From Endocalyx cinctus (lineage: Eukaryota; Ascomycota; Sordariomycetes; Amphisphaeriales; Apiosporaceae), in NCBI GenBank assembly GCA_001600455.1, contig BCKC01000001.1:6164441-6228440 (forward strand): 64,000 nt of DNA, read 5' to 3'. Both the position numbers and the translations under genes were made by a program. Every line of letters begins with the position of its first letter. The first letter of the stretch is position 1. This document shows positions 23,330 to 33,145 of the stretch, piece after piece. A model generated the notes under the pieces. That model had not been told where the DNA came from and searched no databases. It saw only the letters and a program-made list of their open reading frames with translations.

Positions 23330-24261
23330 ATGCGTGTCTCTACTACCGCCATCCTCAGCTTACCGCTGTTGGTAGCTGCAGAGGTTCCTGAGTATCAGGC
23401 CCAATTCCAGCAATACATGGGAATGGCTCAAGGCTACTTTGACAAGTTCGCCTCCAAGATTCCCTTACCAAACAAATTCGACCCCGTTGCTGCCACCGAG
23501 GCTAAGGTCGGGTCTATGAACATGCACATCCTATCTTTGGATAATTGGAATGAAACACTTTACGGTCCTGTCAAGACCGAGAGTACTACCCCGGAAGAAT
23601 GGTGGGTTTTAATCACAGGTCGCAACAAGACATGTTTCGGTAAGTTTGGCTTGCTCTTATCAGCTTCTATGGATCTTATATACCCCGTCAAAAAACATTT
23701 TACTAATATCACCTAGGCCAATGCGATAGAATTGAGGCTGCTTTCAACGAGACTGCCGGCAAATTCGCGGTTACCCCCGGTGCTCCTCACACCGCCCTTC
23801 TCAACTGCGAAGATCAGCCTGTCTTGTGTAACGCATGGTCGGCCCCCGTCGGTGCCGTGTGGTTCTTCGAAATGTTGCCCAAGCCATCGCCCGTCAACAT
23901 CTGGACCAAGAGGTTCAACATGACCACCGTCACTTCCGACGACTTCGTTGAGTTGCAAAAGGGAGATTTCAAAGCCACCGCTAAGCTCCATGATGGAATG
24001 TTCCACCCCTTCGACGGTCCCTTGGCCGCCAACGGCGTTGCTATTCCCGTTGGCTACATCCTCTGGGCCTTCAGCCTTCTCCCCAGCTGGGCTTTCATGA
24101 TCCTTATCTCCATGTTCAGCCGGAGCATGATGTAAGTTGGCTCGACAGACCGTTTAATCGATATAGCTAACTGACATACTCGTAGGTCTAACCGCATGCA
24201 AGATCAGGCGGGCCCCGGCGGCCGACGCCCGGCTCCCGCTGGTCAAGCCGCGCCCCGCTAA
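23330..24261 (+). CDS. single-pass secretory-pathway membrane glycoprotein
   Basis: The exons are 23330-23639, 23717-24131 and 24186-24261, in phase, giving 266 aa. A signal peptide (MRVSTTAILSLPLLVAAEV) is followed by a lumenal domain with four N-glycosylation sequons (NETL, NKTC, NETA, NMTT), a CFGQC cysteine pair formed across the first splice junction, and a second pair around NCEDQPVLC. One hydrophobic segment near residues 212-238 (IPVGYILWAFSLLPSWAFMI) precedes a short Arg/Pro-rich cytosolic tail (GGRRPAPAGQAAPR). The topology is type I. Proteins of this shape are conserved in Sordariomycetes without an assigned function. The size and cysteine placement of the lumenal domain could suggest a thioredoxin-like fold, but I cannot confirm that. 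The gene ends 201 bp from the convergent Nkp2 stop. Confidence 0.8.
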
Positions 24262-24462
24262 GCTGCTGCATTTTTGGCGTAAGGAATTTGGCGTAGGAAC
24301 ACATTTTAGCCATCCGCATGAACTATGCGGATCGGTAAAAAAAGTCCGGGACGTGTATTCTCCCGATGAAAGGACGCTTGTCTTGTTGTCACAGAGCTAT
24401 AGCTATGTTGATAGAATAGAACACCGTCGCAATAAACCAATTTAATACTGCTCTCAAAATAC

Positions 24463-25098
24463 TCAGGTCTTCTGTTTGCAAGTTTCTTGTATGCTTTGTA
24501 ATCCATCAAGCACCTCGGTTGGAAGCTTTGGATTTGCAAGTCGGCCGTAGCGAAGATCGCTCATATTTCCAACTGTCTGTCTAATAGACTCGAGCAACGT
24601 AGTTTCTTCTTCTTCAAGCTTCTGGATTTCTTGATCTAAATGATCTGCCGCATTTTCCATTTCGGGCAAAATGGTCAGTAAGTTATGTTGTTTTGGTTTG
24701 ACCGAATTGGATATATTTCCAAACAACTGTGCACAATGTTAGCCTCGTACATTAAAAAAAAATTAAGAAAAAATAATAATAGTACGTAAAGTTAATCATA
24801 CCATTCGCTCGATTTCAACTTCATCATCTTGTTCTTCGTGTTCTGCTTCTCTTCGCGCTTTTATGACTGCTCTCCGTAACGCTTTCCCAAGTTTTACCTC
24901 CGCATCGATATTCTCAGATACGCCATCAACTACTACATTACGCTGTTGCTGTAAGTCCCGATACAAAGCACGAACTTGAGGAGATGACTGCAGTGATCTT
25001 GGAAACAGTGCAGTGAATTCTTGTAAAGATATGATGCTTGGAAGTCGAGAGGGTAATAGTAGGTAGTTACGAAGAATAGCCGCTTCGCTAGGTGCCAT
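24463..25098 (-). CDS. kinetochore protein Nkp2/Cnl2
   Basis: Two exons on the complement, 25098-24802 and 24726-24463, give 186 aa. I chose the ATG at 25098 (MAPSEAAILRNYLL) over the in-frame upstream ATG at 25128 because relatives begin MAP(S/T)EA. The protein is helical: ILRNYLLLPSRLPSIISLQE, FTALFPRSLQSSPQVRALYR, then an acidic/basic linker (EEQDDEVEIERM) and, after the splice, a coiled coil (AADHLDQEIQKLEEEETTLL) and the conserved SDLRYGRLANPKLPTEVLDG. This pattern matches the Cnl2/NKP2 family, a non-essential subunit of the inner kinetochore (Ctf19/CCAN) network that pairs with Nkp1. The gene is divergent from EAF3 with 555 bp between the start codons. Confidence 0.88.
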
Positions 25099-25653
25099 GG
25101 TACTGATGTGACGGAGTGAATGAAACAATGTAAAGTAAATGTAAATAATTATTGAATGGTATAAATCAGTACTAGAATAGATACGAAGGTGGATAATGAT
25201 AATTCTGAGACAAAGTTACAACAGTGAATACTATGTAGAGGGAATGGAAATGCATTGAAGTACAAGATGAATATGTTATATTGTATATATGCATAACTTT
25301 TGCATTAACCGGCGTATGCATTTTTCAGGGAAAACAGCGCGTCAGAGAACGCGTCCAAGCGCCACCTGCCATTATTAGTGAACCACCCGGCGGTAAGTAA
25401 CCTCAAGTACGCAATAAATCTATTAAGCCGCGAGCGAAAAAAAAAATAAAGTGATCATCAAACTCGATGAACTTTATTACTCATTCCTTCATATTCTTCC
25501 GATCAATAATCATTATATTTCGGCTTTCTTCATTCGAAGGAACACCGAAATCGTTGGGAAGACTATACTAGTTCTTTAATTATTTCTGCATATTACCTTT
25601 ACCCCTTGATTGCCATCTCTCAGATAGACAGGTCTCGTATCTACTGACTAATC
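25099..25653. promoter_or_regulatory. divergent promoter region Nkp2 / EAF3
   Basis: This 555-bp spacer separates two start codons pointing away from each other, so both promoters must lie here. It has an A-rich run near 25436-25448 and a pyrimidine-rich leader just before the EAF3 start at 25654. No ORF is present. Confidence 0.5.
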
Positions 25654-28313
25654 ATGGCTCCTTCCAAGCACGAAAAGGCCCCACCGTTCAGCAAGGACGA
25701 GAAGGTCCTCTGTTTCCATGGAGATGTGATGTACGAGGCAAAGGTACTGGAAGTCAAGGTAGAGGCTGGTAAGAAGCCAGAAGATGCTCAGTACAGAATA
25801 CACTACAAAGGTTGGAAGGCGAGCTGGGATGACTGGGTATCGCATGACCGGATTCGCAAGTTGACAGACGACAACAAACAGCTCGCAGCTCAGCTTTTAG
25901 CCCAGTCTAAGCTGCGTGCCCCAGGTTCCAAGGGAGGGAAGAAAGGAGTGAAGGCCGCTGGATCCGAGATGAGTTCCGCCCGGGGTAGTGAAGAGCGCGC
26001 CGCCGGAAGCTCAAGCTTCGCAGGTCGTGGTCCTCGACGTGGCCGAGATTTCGAGTTAGAGAATGTGAGTGTCCCCTACTTTTCTTTCAACCATTGTTTT
26101 CTTCTTTCTTCTTTACTTGAACTTGCAGCTGTCTCATCGTATCTGGGCCCGCGTCTACACAATGGATCAAACTTGTCCATTGTAATCAAATAATGCTGCC
26201 ATTGTGACAACAATGGTATAGGAATATGAAGACCTTCTCTATTAAACCCTACTGTCAACCATCGGAAATCAGCCTTACTTACCTTTCGGATCATCCATAT
26301 TGATGTCCTCTCACACCTTTCCAATACCTAGAGTCTTGCTACAAACTTCTTTCTACTGCCAGTACAAGGCCTCATCGCTGCCCCATTCACTCTGAATTAT
26401 ACTTTTCATTCACCCATTTTACCCCCTCTTCCTATCTATTCCACCCCATTTATTGAAGGTACCAGAATTCGCACATTAAAGTAATTATTAGGTTACAACC
26501 CTGGGCATTTTCTGACTCAATAAATCACATTGTTCCTAGAGGAGTAGTCATTTTCATTGTCCTAATTAGCTGTTCATTTTACAGCTGTGGGTGTGAAATA
26601 TACATTAACTTCTCTTCTAACAAACCTGCTACCCCTCGCTTGGAAAGCTTCACTTTCACACAATAGGTTCTTCTTTTTTTTCAGAGGGAAAAAATAGATA
26701 AATAGATAAAACCTGCACATCCTCTTTTCCTTCGTTTTTGAAAACACATAATCACTTTTCCACCCTCTTCCTTTTTTTTTTTTTTTTTAGAGAAAAGAAA
26801 AAATCGGACATCTTCTTTTCCTTCATTTCAGCCCTTCTCCATCCTCTTCCTTTTTTAAAGAAAAGAAAAACTTGCACATCTTATTTTCCTTTATTTTAAC
26901 CCTTCTCCATCGTCTTTTTTTTTTTAATATCCAGCGTCAATCCTTCATTTCACAATTTCTTTATTATTCCTTACTTCGCCAAATTTATCCACGATGGCTC
27001 GTACTTCTAGCAAGGCAAAGACTTCAAAGAAATCTCAATCCAAGTCACACATCACAAAATCAAGCACCACATCAAGTGCCAAAAAACCTACTACCAAGAA
27101 ACATTCTACCAAGAAACCTTCTGCCAAGAAACCTTCTGCCAAAAAGCCTTCTACCAAAAAGCCTTCTACCAAAAAACAAATCACCGAGTCAAATAATGAG
27201 GAATCATGCCCCAAAGCTCCAAGCTGTAAGAACACAGTCAAGCAACCCAGCCTGGCCCAAAGAAAAGCAGCATGGATGAAGAAAGAAGCTAAGTGGTATG
27301 CGACTGCAGAAGCCAAGGACATGCTTCTTCTCCTCCCCAGTCCCACGACTACATATGTCGAAGAAGGCGAAGTTGCATTCAGTCATCCGGAGCGATTTGA
27401 GCATCAACCTCAGGGAGTTCACCGAAAGAAGACTCATCCCAACCTCAGAAGAGCGGCAAAGGCTGGCGCCCTTACTCGCTGGATAGAGATATTATATCAA
27501 TATCCGCTTTCAAATGATACGCGCCTTAGCCCTGCGGGCAAAAGCCTCGGCAGCGTTGATCAGCCCAGATACGATGAGACGACGACGGTAGACGATCAGC
27601 TTACTGACTTGACACAGGAAGAATCTTTTCACTCTCGCCCTTCCGTCAAGTTGATCATCCCCGATGCTTTGAAAGCTATGTTGGTGGATGACTGGGAGAA
27701 TATCACAAAGAACATGCAGCTTGTACCCCTTCCTCACCCTAAACCAGTCACCAAGATTCTAGAGGACTATTACGAGTACGAGAGTCCCATGCGAGCAGAG
27801 GGCTCTTCTCATATCGACATTCTTGATGAGACTCTTGCTGGTCTCAAGGAATACTTTGACAAATGTCTAGGTCGCATTCTTCTCTACCGGTAAATTTAAA
27901 CCTGTGTATATGTATTCGCCATCTGGGTAACTAACTTGTATTCAGTTTTGAGCGAGCCCAGTATGCTGAGATGTCTAAGAAATGGATGTCAAATGACCCG
28001 GAGTTCCAGGGTAAGGAGGCTAGCGATACGTATGGTGCTGAACACCTGATGCGTTTGATGGGTAAGTTATTCACATCCACATCCACAGATTTTTTCCTCC
28101 TCTTCCTTCTAGCCGTAGCAGGTCGTTAACTAACCTTTTTCAGTATCTCTACCTGAGCTCGTTGCACAAACCAACATGGATCAACAGTCCGTCAACCGTC
28201 TTCGCGAAGAACTGGCCAAGTTCTGCACTTGGCTCTCCAAGAACACTATGCAGTACTTCGTGAGCACATATGAATCTCCCAGCCAGGATTACATCGACAA
28301 ATTCAAAAACTAG
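25654..28313 (+). CDS. EAF3: chromatin protein EAF3 / MRG15, split by a 1.55-kb intron
   Basis: The exons are 25654-26067, 27618-27889, 27946-28061 and 28144-28313. They join in phase to 323 aa, the normal length for fungal EAF3. Exon 1 encodes the chromo-barrel ([40 protein letters not shown], residues about 10-75) and a basic linker ending RGRDFELEN. The remaining exons encode the MRG domain ([75 protein letters not shown]). Family knowledge: Eaf3 reads H3K36 methylation and serves both NuA4 acetyltransferase and the Rpd3S deacetylase. Oddity: the domains are normally adjacent or separated by a short intron, but here intron 1 is 1550 bp (GTGAGT donor; CTGAC branch point and ACACAG acceptor) and contains another ORF that reads in frame into the MRG exon. 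The other two introns are 56 and 82 bp. Confidence 0.85.
26131..27580. repeat. 18-bp inverted repeat bracketing the EAF3 intron block
   Basis: The 18-mer GTCTCATCGTATCTGGGC at 26131-26148 recurs exactly as its reverse complement at 27563-27580. The flanks of the two arms do not match. The left arm starts 3 bp after a CAG that would close a normal 61-bp intron with the EAF3 donor at 26068; the right arm lies 37 bp before the true MRG acceptor. The arms therefore bracket nearly all of the extra sequence in the intron. No target-site duplication was seen. Confidence 0.55.
26715..26920. repeat. imperfect pyrimidine-rich tandem repeat
   Basis: Three degenerate copies begin near 26715, 26806 and 26874. 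They share a core like CACATCTTCTTTTCCTT, a CTTCTCCATCCTCTTCC segment and an AAAGAAAAGAAAAA tail. The unit is about 65-90 bp and differs between copies mainly in T-run length. It lies directly upstream of the intronic lysine-repeat ORF and could act as its pyrimidine-rich promoter or leader. Confidence 0.55.
26994..27617 (+). CDS. lysine-repeat ORF inside EAF3 intron 1, open into MRG exon
   Basis: An ATG in good fungal context (ATCCACG before ATGGCT) opens 208 codons that continue without a stop across the EAF3 acceptor into the MRG exon (combined frame 26994-27893). The first about 65 residues are a basic repeat: [20 protein letters not shown], built from a 15-bp DNA unit at about 27085-27180 and resembling histone-H1-type AKKP tails. 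Then come a charged stretch ([20 protein letters not shown]), a Pro/Leu patch ([11 protein letters not shown]) and an unfamiliar region ending [19 protein letters not shown]. If transcribed from its own start, it would replace the chromo-barrel with a lysine-rich tail on an intact MRG domain; alternatively it is an insertion removed as intron. I recognise no family for residues 66-208. Confidence 0.5.
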
Positions 28314-30100
28314 ATGAACGCATGAGCTCTTGGCGGGATCCGGGTATACATCAGTGTTCACCGAAGACTAGACACAACATCAGACATTAGTCGGCATATT
28401 CCTTCTTTAGCAACTTTTGTCGCATATCCCATACGCGACTTTCTATTCCATATACTTTCCGACTAATCAACCATTATGCTTTTCTTCACTCTCAAAACGA
28501 GTTTGCCTTTTCTTTTCGAAGGAGTTGGTGCCTCTCTCAAGTAGCAGCTCTGAGCATAAATGAGTGTAATGGGGGCAACATAAAGTCTTGCCTAAGAAAT
28601 ATGGATAATTTCCTTAGGTCTTAGTTTCGTCATTTCATATTCTCCCAGTATCCGAGTCGACCATAAGGAGAGTCAGCTCGCATCTATATTACAAACTATC
28701 TAAGTTTCGAGTTGATGATTTTTCCAAAGCCACGTATCACCCACACAACATTCTACTGGTTTACGGTTGATTCAATCGTGGGCGGGCAAGGAATACGTCA
28801 CACTACACGAAATTCACATCATAAAATAGAATTCCACCTTTGTATGCACTGCACCATGCTGGAGAAGGTATATTGACGGCTAGAACATATATCAAATCAC
28901 AATCAGGAGCAAGCAAGGAGGACAGTGAGTTAGTGGAGCCGGTATGGAAGATCTGGCAAATTCTATTAGATAGTATAATTGACAAAAACTTGACCATAAT
29001 CGATAGTATTTTCCTTACGTGATTTCTTCCCTTCCTAGGTGGATAAGTTGAAACTAGTAGTAAAAAAAATGATCTTCTTTTCATTTCTACCTAAGATATA
29101 TATAAGTGGTTAACGTCGTGGGTGTCATCGAGACCTCCTTGCCATATCCGTAAAATCTCTTTCTACCCCCTTCCCCTTCGCCTCCCACTTCCTTTCCTCT
29201 TCCCAGGTGGTTTCCCTCCCCTTCTCCTTTCTCTCCTCTCCACCCTTGAGATCAAGCAGAACATTCTTCGATAGATACCAACATACTAGAAAGCAGAATT
29301 TGCCATCTGTGGGTGTCCTTCGCAGAGATGCCATCATAACGTGTCCCAAGAAAATATCCGTTGTTCTGGGGTGGAAGGCGTTTGTCCCATATCGCTCCAG
29401 TCGTAGTCGTTGTTGTTGTATATGTGTGGTCTAATTCGTGTAATTCATACGGCTCGTTGGCCTTTTCTCCGAGAAACACTTCTTCCACCCCCCTGGCTCG
29501 GGCGAGTTTGATGAAGCTGCGTCTGTAAAGCTATGTGCTTATCATCGGCCCCTCGAACTCGGGATCTATGTCGGAAGCGAATTCCTCCTTCTAGTCCAAG
29601 GATCTGAGGAATTGGATTGTTTCGGAGGGATAAGTGGTACCGATTATGTTGCCGGCGCCCGGCACGGCCATTTTTCCTATAGCGGAAGGTTTTCGGATTT
29701 TTTTTTTTTTTGGCCGCTAACCGTGAGTCGCACGGAGAAATGTCCAGGTAAGAAGCACTTGGACAAGTCGGTAGGTGAATGAAACGAAACCTGTAACTTG
29801 AGGCGGCGCCGGGCCGGCAGAAATGTTCCTGGAACCAGGAGCTCTGATCGTACTTTCAGATCCCAGGCGGGGGACGCGATCAACAGGTGTTGCTGCGGCT
29901 GAGATACCGAAAACCGAAGCTCGGGTACTTTGGTAATGATGGTGCCCTTCTCGTAGACACCACGCTCCAGCTCCCGGTATGAACGGCAAAAAGGACAAAA
30001 GGTATGCGGAGGAGGTGAGATTCTGGGGTGGAATTAGGGTTAGATCTTGAAGTTCGGGCCGGATGAGATCGAGGTATCAATGAAACACATGCCCTCGGGA
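28314..30100. other. decayed or gene-free region downstream of EAF3
   Basis: The first about 500 bp should contain the EAF3 3' UTR. The rest has only short, overlapping frames on both strands (for example 29125-29349 minus, 29717-29998 minus, 29880-30080 minus). None has a recognisable domain or a supported splice structure. There is a T13-14 run at 29699-29712. Confidence 0.4.
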
Positions 30101-30104
30101 CAGG

Positions 30105-30800
30105 CTAGAATAGCCGATGGGGTAACAGAAGGAGGCCCGTTAACACCCAGGTCCCATGTCTTTCGTGATGGCTCGGTAATAGATCTTCCACCCCAAAAAC
30201 CATAACATCCTCCTCGAAGGTTGATGCACAACTTCGTGTGTTTATTTTGTCCCAGCCGCCGGCCACACTTATTGCGAGGCTGTCGTTGCTCCCAGTCTCA
30301 TTAATTCGAGGACTTAGATCTCTGAAGGTTGTTGCGCAGCTCCCTAAGGGACACAAACAGTGCATCGGAATTCCTTGTCGTTTAAGCTCCGATACTCGGA
30401 TTGCGCTCCGGCTTCGTTTCTCGCTCAAATATTGTAGGCGGTTGGAGATCGGGGTTTGATCCTTCAAGCTGCCAAGCAGGCATGCTGGGGCCCTGGCGGG
30501 TAGGTCCCAATCCGCCGGGTCTGGTAGTGAGGTGGTGTTGAAGTATGGTGAAGCCGTCGCCATGACACCGACGAAGGTGTTTTCTCGAATGTCAGCTGCA
30601 AACCCATAGTTAGTTATTGTACGTAATACGATTTGACTTTATTGAGCACATACCTCTTTGGAGTTTGGTTGAAAAACCACGATGCAATTACTTGCATCGA
30701 TCTACCCCGAAAGCATCGAATCTCTTTGGTCAAGCTCCGGGCAACCAGCCTCCTAACACGGAACTTTTGCCTTCGACGCGATGTTCCGTGGGCTACTCTT
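30105..30800 (-). pseudogene. decayed spliced gene fragment, family unknown
   Basis: A minus-strand intron with textbook signals (donor GTATGT at 30653, CTAAC branch point, TTTGCAG acceptor, 58 bp, 30653-30596) joins in phase a short upstream stretch (FDAFGVDRCK, a TAA stop, then LHRGFSTKLQR) to a 160-codon open frame (ADIRENTFVGVMATASPYFN onward). The upstream exon contains at least two in-frame stops (TGA and TAA), consistent with C-to-T changes at CGA and CAA codons. The intron and the phase agreement argue that this was once a real gene; the stops argue that it is now broken. I do not recognise the protein. A shorter intact gene starting at the ATG at 30563 is the alternative. Confidence 0.4.
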
Positions 30801-31204
30801 CAACGTTTCTGAAACGTGCCCTGGCTCTATAAGAGCCATGGGAAGAGTTAATCAAACTGCCGCCGGATCCTCTCCCATAGATGAATCGAGCAGTGTTTGA
30901 CTGCATCATGGGTTTCTACTGCACCTGACGCTCTGAAGAAGGCGTCGTGGGAGGGTAGCCCCGGCTAATCCCGAACTGGTCGATACCGAGATGGTTTATG
31001 CGAGCACGAAGCTAGGCGCTCGAGACCTAAGATTCTAATTTGAGGTGTAGGCGAGTTGTCTGACGCGAGTCGAGGGTTTCGATAGATATGTCAACCGAAA
31101 CACGGTTTTAAAGAGAATGATTCAAACTTTTGCGGTTTGAATTACGGCTATAGCAGCGACGCCCACAGCTAAGGAAGAGGGTGGAATGTAGCAAGTTCGT
31201 GCTG

Positions 31205-33145
31205 TCAGTGTGGCGGATAGAGCCCGGACGCCACACATGGCTTCCATCTGCTAAACCACCCCAGTGTAGTCCGGTCCGTCTTATATAGTGAAGCGACGAA
31301 GTATCCATCGCGTTCGATACTGTGGAGGCCCTTATTTGGGGGGCTTCGACCCCGATATCTGATCTGGTTCCCAAGCCCAAGCTTCTTCTTGAGTGGCGTG
31401 GAAGAACGGATAACATGAGTCTGCTCTCCGGAAGGAAGCACACCGTATGCACCATCTCCACCAAAGGTAGTAGTCCCAGAGACCATTCAGGCATTCATCT
31501 CTTCCTGCGTGATGGAGCCACATAGCATTGACCACCAAATTATTGACGTCACCACCTGAGGTGGGGAATGCGGTGTTCGGATTCTGGAAGCACCAGTGCT
31601 GTATCCCCCAAGGGAGCCGATGTCACTGATGAAGACGGCGACCGGTTTCCGCCGCGTATTCCTATAAGGACTGACATCTGCTGGAAAGCCTCGATCCGAG
31701 TTGGGAAGCACCCACCATTTCATGCTCTCTTTAAGGTCGGGAGGTGGGCAAAGAGAAATGGCAAGGCGAGACAATTATCCTAAGATAATCCAGGGGGCTG
31801 TGGTCGAAGAGTTGGTAGGCCAGATGCGATTTGCCATACCTAGTGCTGCCGGTACTACCTTTGATAGCTGTAGCAGCAGAGATGTCGGTCGGAGGCAAGA
31901 CGGGTAACGCTGATCCCGAAAATGGGATCCCCGGGTGGAGAGGGGATCGCTCTTGGCCGTCGGGCTGGCCTTGGGATCTGAGACCGCTTCCTCTCGCCCC
32001 AGATGTTAAGTACCGGCTACGGTCCCTTCCAATTCACCTTCCAGATGATTGATGGGCCAGTGAGACCGGCATCGAAGCACTGTAAAGATATCTAATTGGC
32101 TGCGGTGTTGAGAAGGAGATGAATAAGCGACGACGAGATATGACTTTAGCCATTTTATGAAAAGAGGAACCGTTGGCCATTTTGAAGGAAATCTCATCGA
32201 AAAATAGTACGTCCCACTGGAAATTATGCTCAGGCTGGTAAAAAACATAAGTTTTAGGAGGTTTTGCTGGAATTTCATTGTTGCGTCCCTCTCGGAGGCT
32301 TCAACAGCAGCAGCAGCATCAAAATGCTCTGCCGACGCAAGTTCTAAGTCGTCTTCATTTTTCATGTTAATATGGCGATTGAGGTCATTTCAATCATCCT
32401 CGGGAAGAGTACCCTCATCTTCGGCATGAGGTAATATGACCTCGAGACTAACTTTGGACTTCACTTTGTTGATAAGGCTGTCTAATAAGGCAAGTCCTAG
32501 CACTCGAAGCTGCTCATAAGTCTCATGTTCAGACTGGATGTGAGCAGGGGGAGATCCGAGCAGCTCGTGTAAGTGAGCTTGGGAGGGAGGGAGGTGTCCT
32601 CATGCAGATTTCGCTCGAAGTTTTTCTAACAAGCATTGTCTGAGCTCTCCTAAGGCAGCCGCGTACGCGGGCGAAAAGTCGCTGTCGTGGATTAAGGTAT
32701 CTAGTTGGTCACTCCGCTCAATCTTTGTGTTCGTCGCCGGCATTTAAGTTAAGCTGAAGTGGGAAGATCACAGCTCCTCAGATGTGGCTCAGGTTGCTAG
32801 AGCCTACTTGTGGGGGTTCTAGACGGAGAGGTCAAACTCCATTTCTAGTCGAAAAGATTGCTCGATCATCATGCGTTGAATCTTGGGCGCCGGGCTTGTT
32901 TGGCACAGCCTCGAGGGACTTTGGAAACGAGAATATGTCGTTGTCAGGGTCTAAATATGGGTTTTTGTTAGATTTATTGATCATAAAAGGTAAAGGGGTG
33001 AATATTGATAGTTGACGTTACCTTTGATTTCTCTCCGAAGCTTTCTGCTTACACCGATTTTTTGGAAGTCCTCCACGGCTTCGAGTCTCAGCTTCGATGC
33101 TATAGGGTTGTGTTGAAACTGATTCGTCCGTTGATTTAAACTGAT
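31205..33145 (-). pseudogene. decayed multi-exon gene, possibly SNF2-like helicase
   Basis: Coding-like sequence runs on the minus strand through all three frames. From 33145 a frame (IASKLRLEAVEDFQKIGVSR) splices in phase over a 71-bp GTAACG...CTAAC...TTTAG intron (33021-32951) into DPDNDIFSFPKSLE, then hits TGA at 32834, 32780 and 32720. A second frame is open from 32743 (SDQLDTLIHDSDFSPAYAAA; ALLDSLINKVKSKVSLEVIL) with TGA at 32602 and 32392. A third is open from 32240 to 31733 with one TGA, and includes NFQWDVLFFDEISFKMANG and RRLFISFSTPQP, which resemble SNF2 motifs II (DExH-like) and III (TP box). At 31774-31205 two frames are separated by a single TGA. The stops and frame changes indicate decay; at least the single-base changes fit C-to-T or G-to-A mutation. 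The helicase assignment is tentative. Confidence 0.5.
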
